The position numbers and the translations under genes are program-made. Shown here in pieces: positions 63,031 to 64,000 of a DNA stretch of 64,000 nucleotides (positions are counted from its first letter, which is position 1; every line of letters begins with the position of its first letter). The DNA is taken from NCBI RefSeq assembly GCF_000002875.2, contig NC_009420.2, positions 1,712,951-1,776,950 of the forward strand. Direction: 5' to 3'. Origin of the DNA: Leishmania infantum JPCM5 (taxonomy: Eukaryota; Euglenozoa; Kinetoplastea; Trypanosomatida; Trypanosomatidae). The notes beneath the pieces were generated by a model. That model worked only from the letters and a program-made list of their open reading frames with translations, had not been told where the DNA came from and did no database searches.

Positions 63031-64000
63031 ATGTCTGCTTTAGTCTCGTGTAGCAATGAAATGGCGGCCGCTGCGCAGCTCACGAAGGTGACGGCGCTAA
63101 AGAAGAACACCGTCGACTACATCCCCAGCAAACTGGCGTACGACACAGCTATTCCTGTTACGATTCTCGAAGATCGCAGCGACTTCATCGAAAAGTGCAA
63201 ACCCTACGACATCATTGATGGACCGAATCCCCTCGATGAGCCAGAGGCGACGGATGCTACGCGGCCGCAGGCGCAGTCTGCCCTTGTGTCGCCACCGCCA
63301 GAGGTGAAGACGGTGGAGCGCTCGTCAGGGCGCGCCAACCGCAAAAGCCACCAGTCGGCATTGAAGGCCGAAAAGCCCCACCCCGTCAAGCGAGAGAGAG
63401 ACACCGAGGAAGGGCGGGACGGAGCTGTGGTTGTATTCACTCGACCGTCACGACACGGATGGGCAGCGGAGCGTCTTGCGCAGCATCGACCGTATCAGTT
63501 GGTGCGGTCGCATGATATGGAGACGTGTGTGCGGTATGTGCTGGATGATGTCGACTACGATTGGTGCGAGCGTCAAAACGTCGCACCGGAGAGCCTCCAG
63601 CGCGGCGTGACTTACCTCGAGTGGGCGTACGCTTCCTCGCTCCTTAGGGCAGCGACGCCGCGTGTTGCCACTCCCGAAGACTCAGGCACCGCCGCCGCTG
63701 ACTCTGTTGTCCCCGGATACGGTGAGGGGCACCACTGGTTGAGTACACAGTCTTCGTCTCCCGCTGGTGCCGCCGCGGCAGGCAGCGGACGGCATACGAC
63801 CTCGGGACGGCAGAACGGCAAGGACAAGGCTAGTGCTGGGGACGCTGCAGTGCGCTTGTGCGCCCTGTGCTCCAAGCCGGTGCAACTGCTGACGTCGCAG
63901 TCGCGGTCCGGTGCACTGGAACGTGGTACAGGCGGTGCCAACGCTCTCCAGAAAAGAGGAGGCGGGGAAACGCACTTGGCTGGTGCGCTCTCGTCATCAC
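63031..64000 (+). CDS. Probable EPL1 (enhancer of polycomb)-like chromatin protein, 5' part only
   Basis: A frame from ATG 63031 stays open to the last base (323 codons), so the gene continues beyond the window. A second in-frame ATG at 63061 (MAAAAQLTK) is an alternative start. After a polar N terminus, residues about 155-185 read SHDMETCVRYVLDDVDYDWCERQN, which resembles the Y-x-L/M-D-x-x-D-x-x-W core of EPL1-type domains in Enhancer of polycomb, Jade and BRPF proteins. Those bind histone acetyltransferases of the NuA4 or HBO1 type, often next to PHD fingers. A CxxC pair (CALCSKPV) lies at residues 277-280, possibly the start of a zinc-binding module. The rest is Ser/Gly/Ala-rich. EPL1 identity is inferred from this one motif. 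Confidence 0.6.
   Translation, partial: MSALVSCSNEMAAAAQLTKVTALKKNTVDYIPSKLAYDTAIPVTILEDRSDFIEKCKPYDIIDGPNPLDEPEATDATRPQAQSALVSPPPEVKTVERSSGRANRKSHQSALKAEKPHPVKRERDTEEGRDGAVVVFTRPSRHGWAAERLAQHRPYQLVRSHDMETCVRYVLDDVDYDWCERQNVAPESLQRGVTYLEWAYASSLLRAATPRVATPEDSGTAAADSVVPGYGEGHHWLSTQSSSPAGAAAAGSGRHTTSGRQNGKDKASAGDAAVRLCALCSKPVQLLTSQSRSGALERGTGGANALQKRGGGETHLAGALSSS

Noticed and set aside
1..64000. CRISPR arrays, insertion sequences, rRNA genes, strand-switch region
   Set aside because: None seen. Dispersed repeats are long and few, the genes are all on one strand, and the content is eukaryotic.

Overview
The window reads as nuclear chromosomal DNA of a trypanosomatid, most probably Leishmania or a close relative. 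Every protein gene I can support is an intronless ATG-to-stop frame on the + strand. Genes are separated by pyrimidine-rich, microsatellite-rich spacers of about 1-2.6 kb, as expected for a polycistronic unit matured by trans-splicing and polyadenylation. The gene set is typical of kinetoplastids: mitochondrial ATP synthase subunit p18, an asparaginase-I-like protein, a flagellar CFAP298 homologue and alpha-kinases. I cannot fix the species or chromosome from sequence alone. Start codons were set at the first sensible ATG, because several open frames begin upstream at non-ATG codons.

Layout. 1-28,956 is an ordinary housekeeping stretch: the tail of an upstream gene; an asparaginase-I-like protein with an altered active site; an RMDN-like TPR protein with a myristoylation-type N terminus; an M3 (mitochondrial intermediate peptidase-like) metallopeptidase; ATP synthase p18; a DNAJC9-like J protein; an AAAP amino acid transporter; a HemK/PrmC-like methyltransferase; CFAP298; ribosomal protein eL18; a 1,056-residue protein I do not recognise; and a COQ8/ABC1 atypical kinase.

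31,566-49,536 is the unusual part. Three alpha-kinase (MHCK/EF2K family) genes of different architecture lie in the same direction: one with a long disordered N-terminal region, one with three tandem alpha-kinase domains of which the first two have lost key active-site residues, and one minimal single-domain kinase. They are separated by spacers of about 5.8 kb. Two families of almost identical dispersed direct repeats lie in and after the cluster. Repeat A has three copies (600-891 bp) and repeat B two copies (582 bp). They share a short 5' motif and look like SIDER-type degenerate retroposons. The first and third kinase genes share a 144-bp block of perfect nucleotide identity inside otherwise diverged sequence, which suggests gene conversion.

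50,848-64,000 returns to single-copy genes: a PSP1-domain gene interrupted by a frameshift, an unrecognised 324-residue protein, the UTP18-like WD40 protein of the small-subunit processome, and the 5' part of a probable EPL1-like chromatin protein that runs off the window end. Neighbouring genes are not functionally linked as in a bacterial operon; co-orientation reflects kinetoplastid transcription. The most interesting unit is the repeat-studded alpha-kinase cluster.
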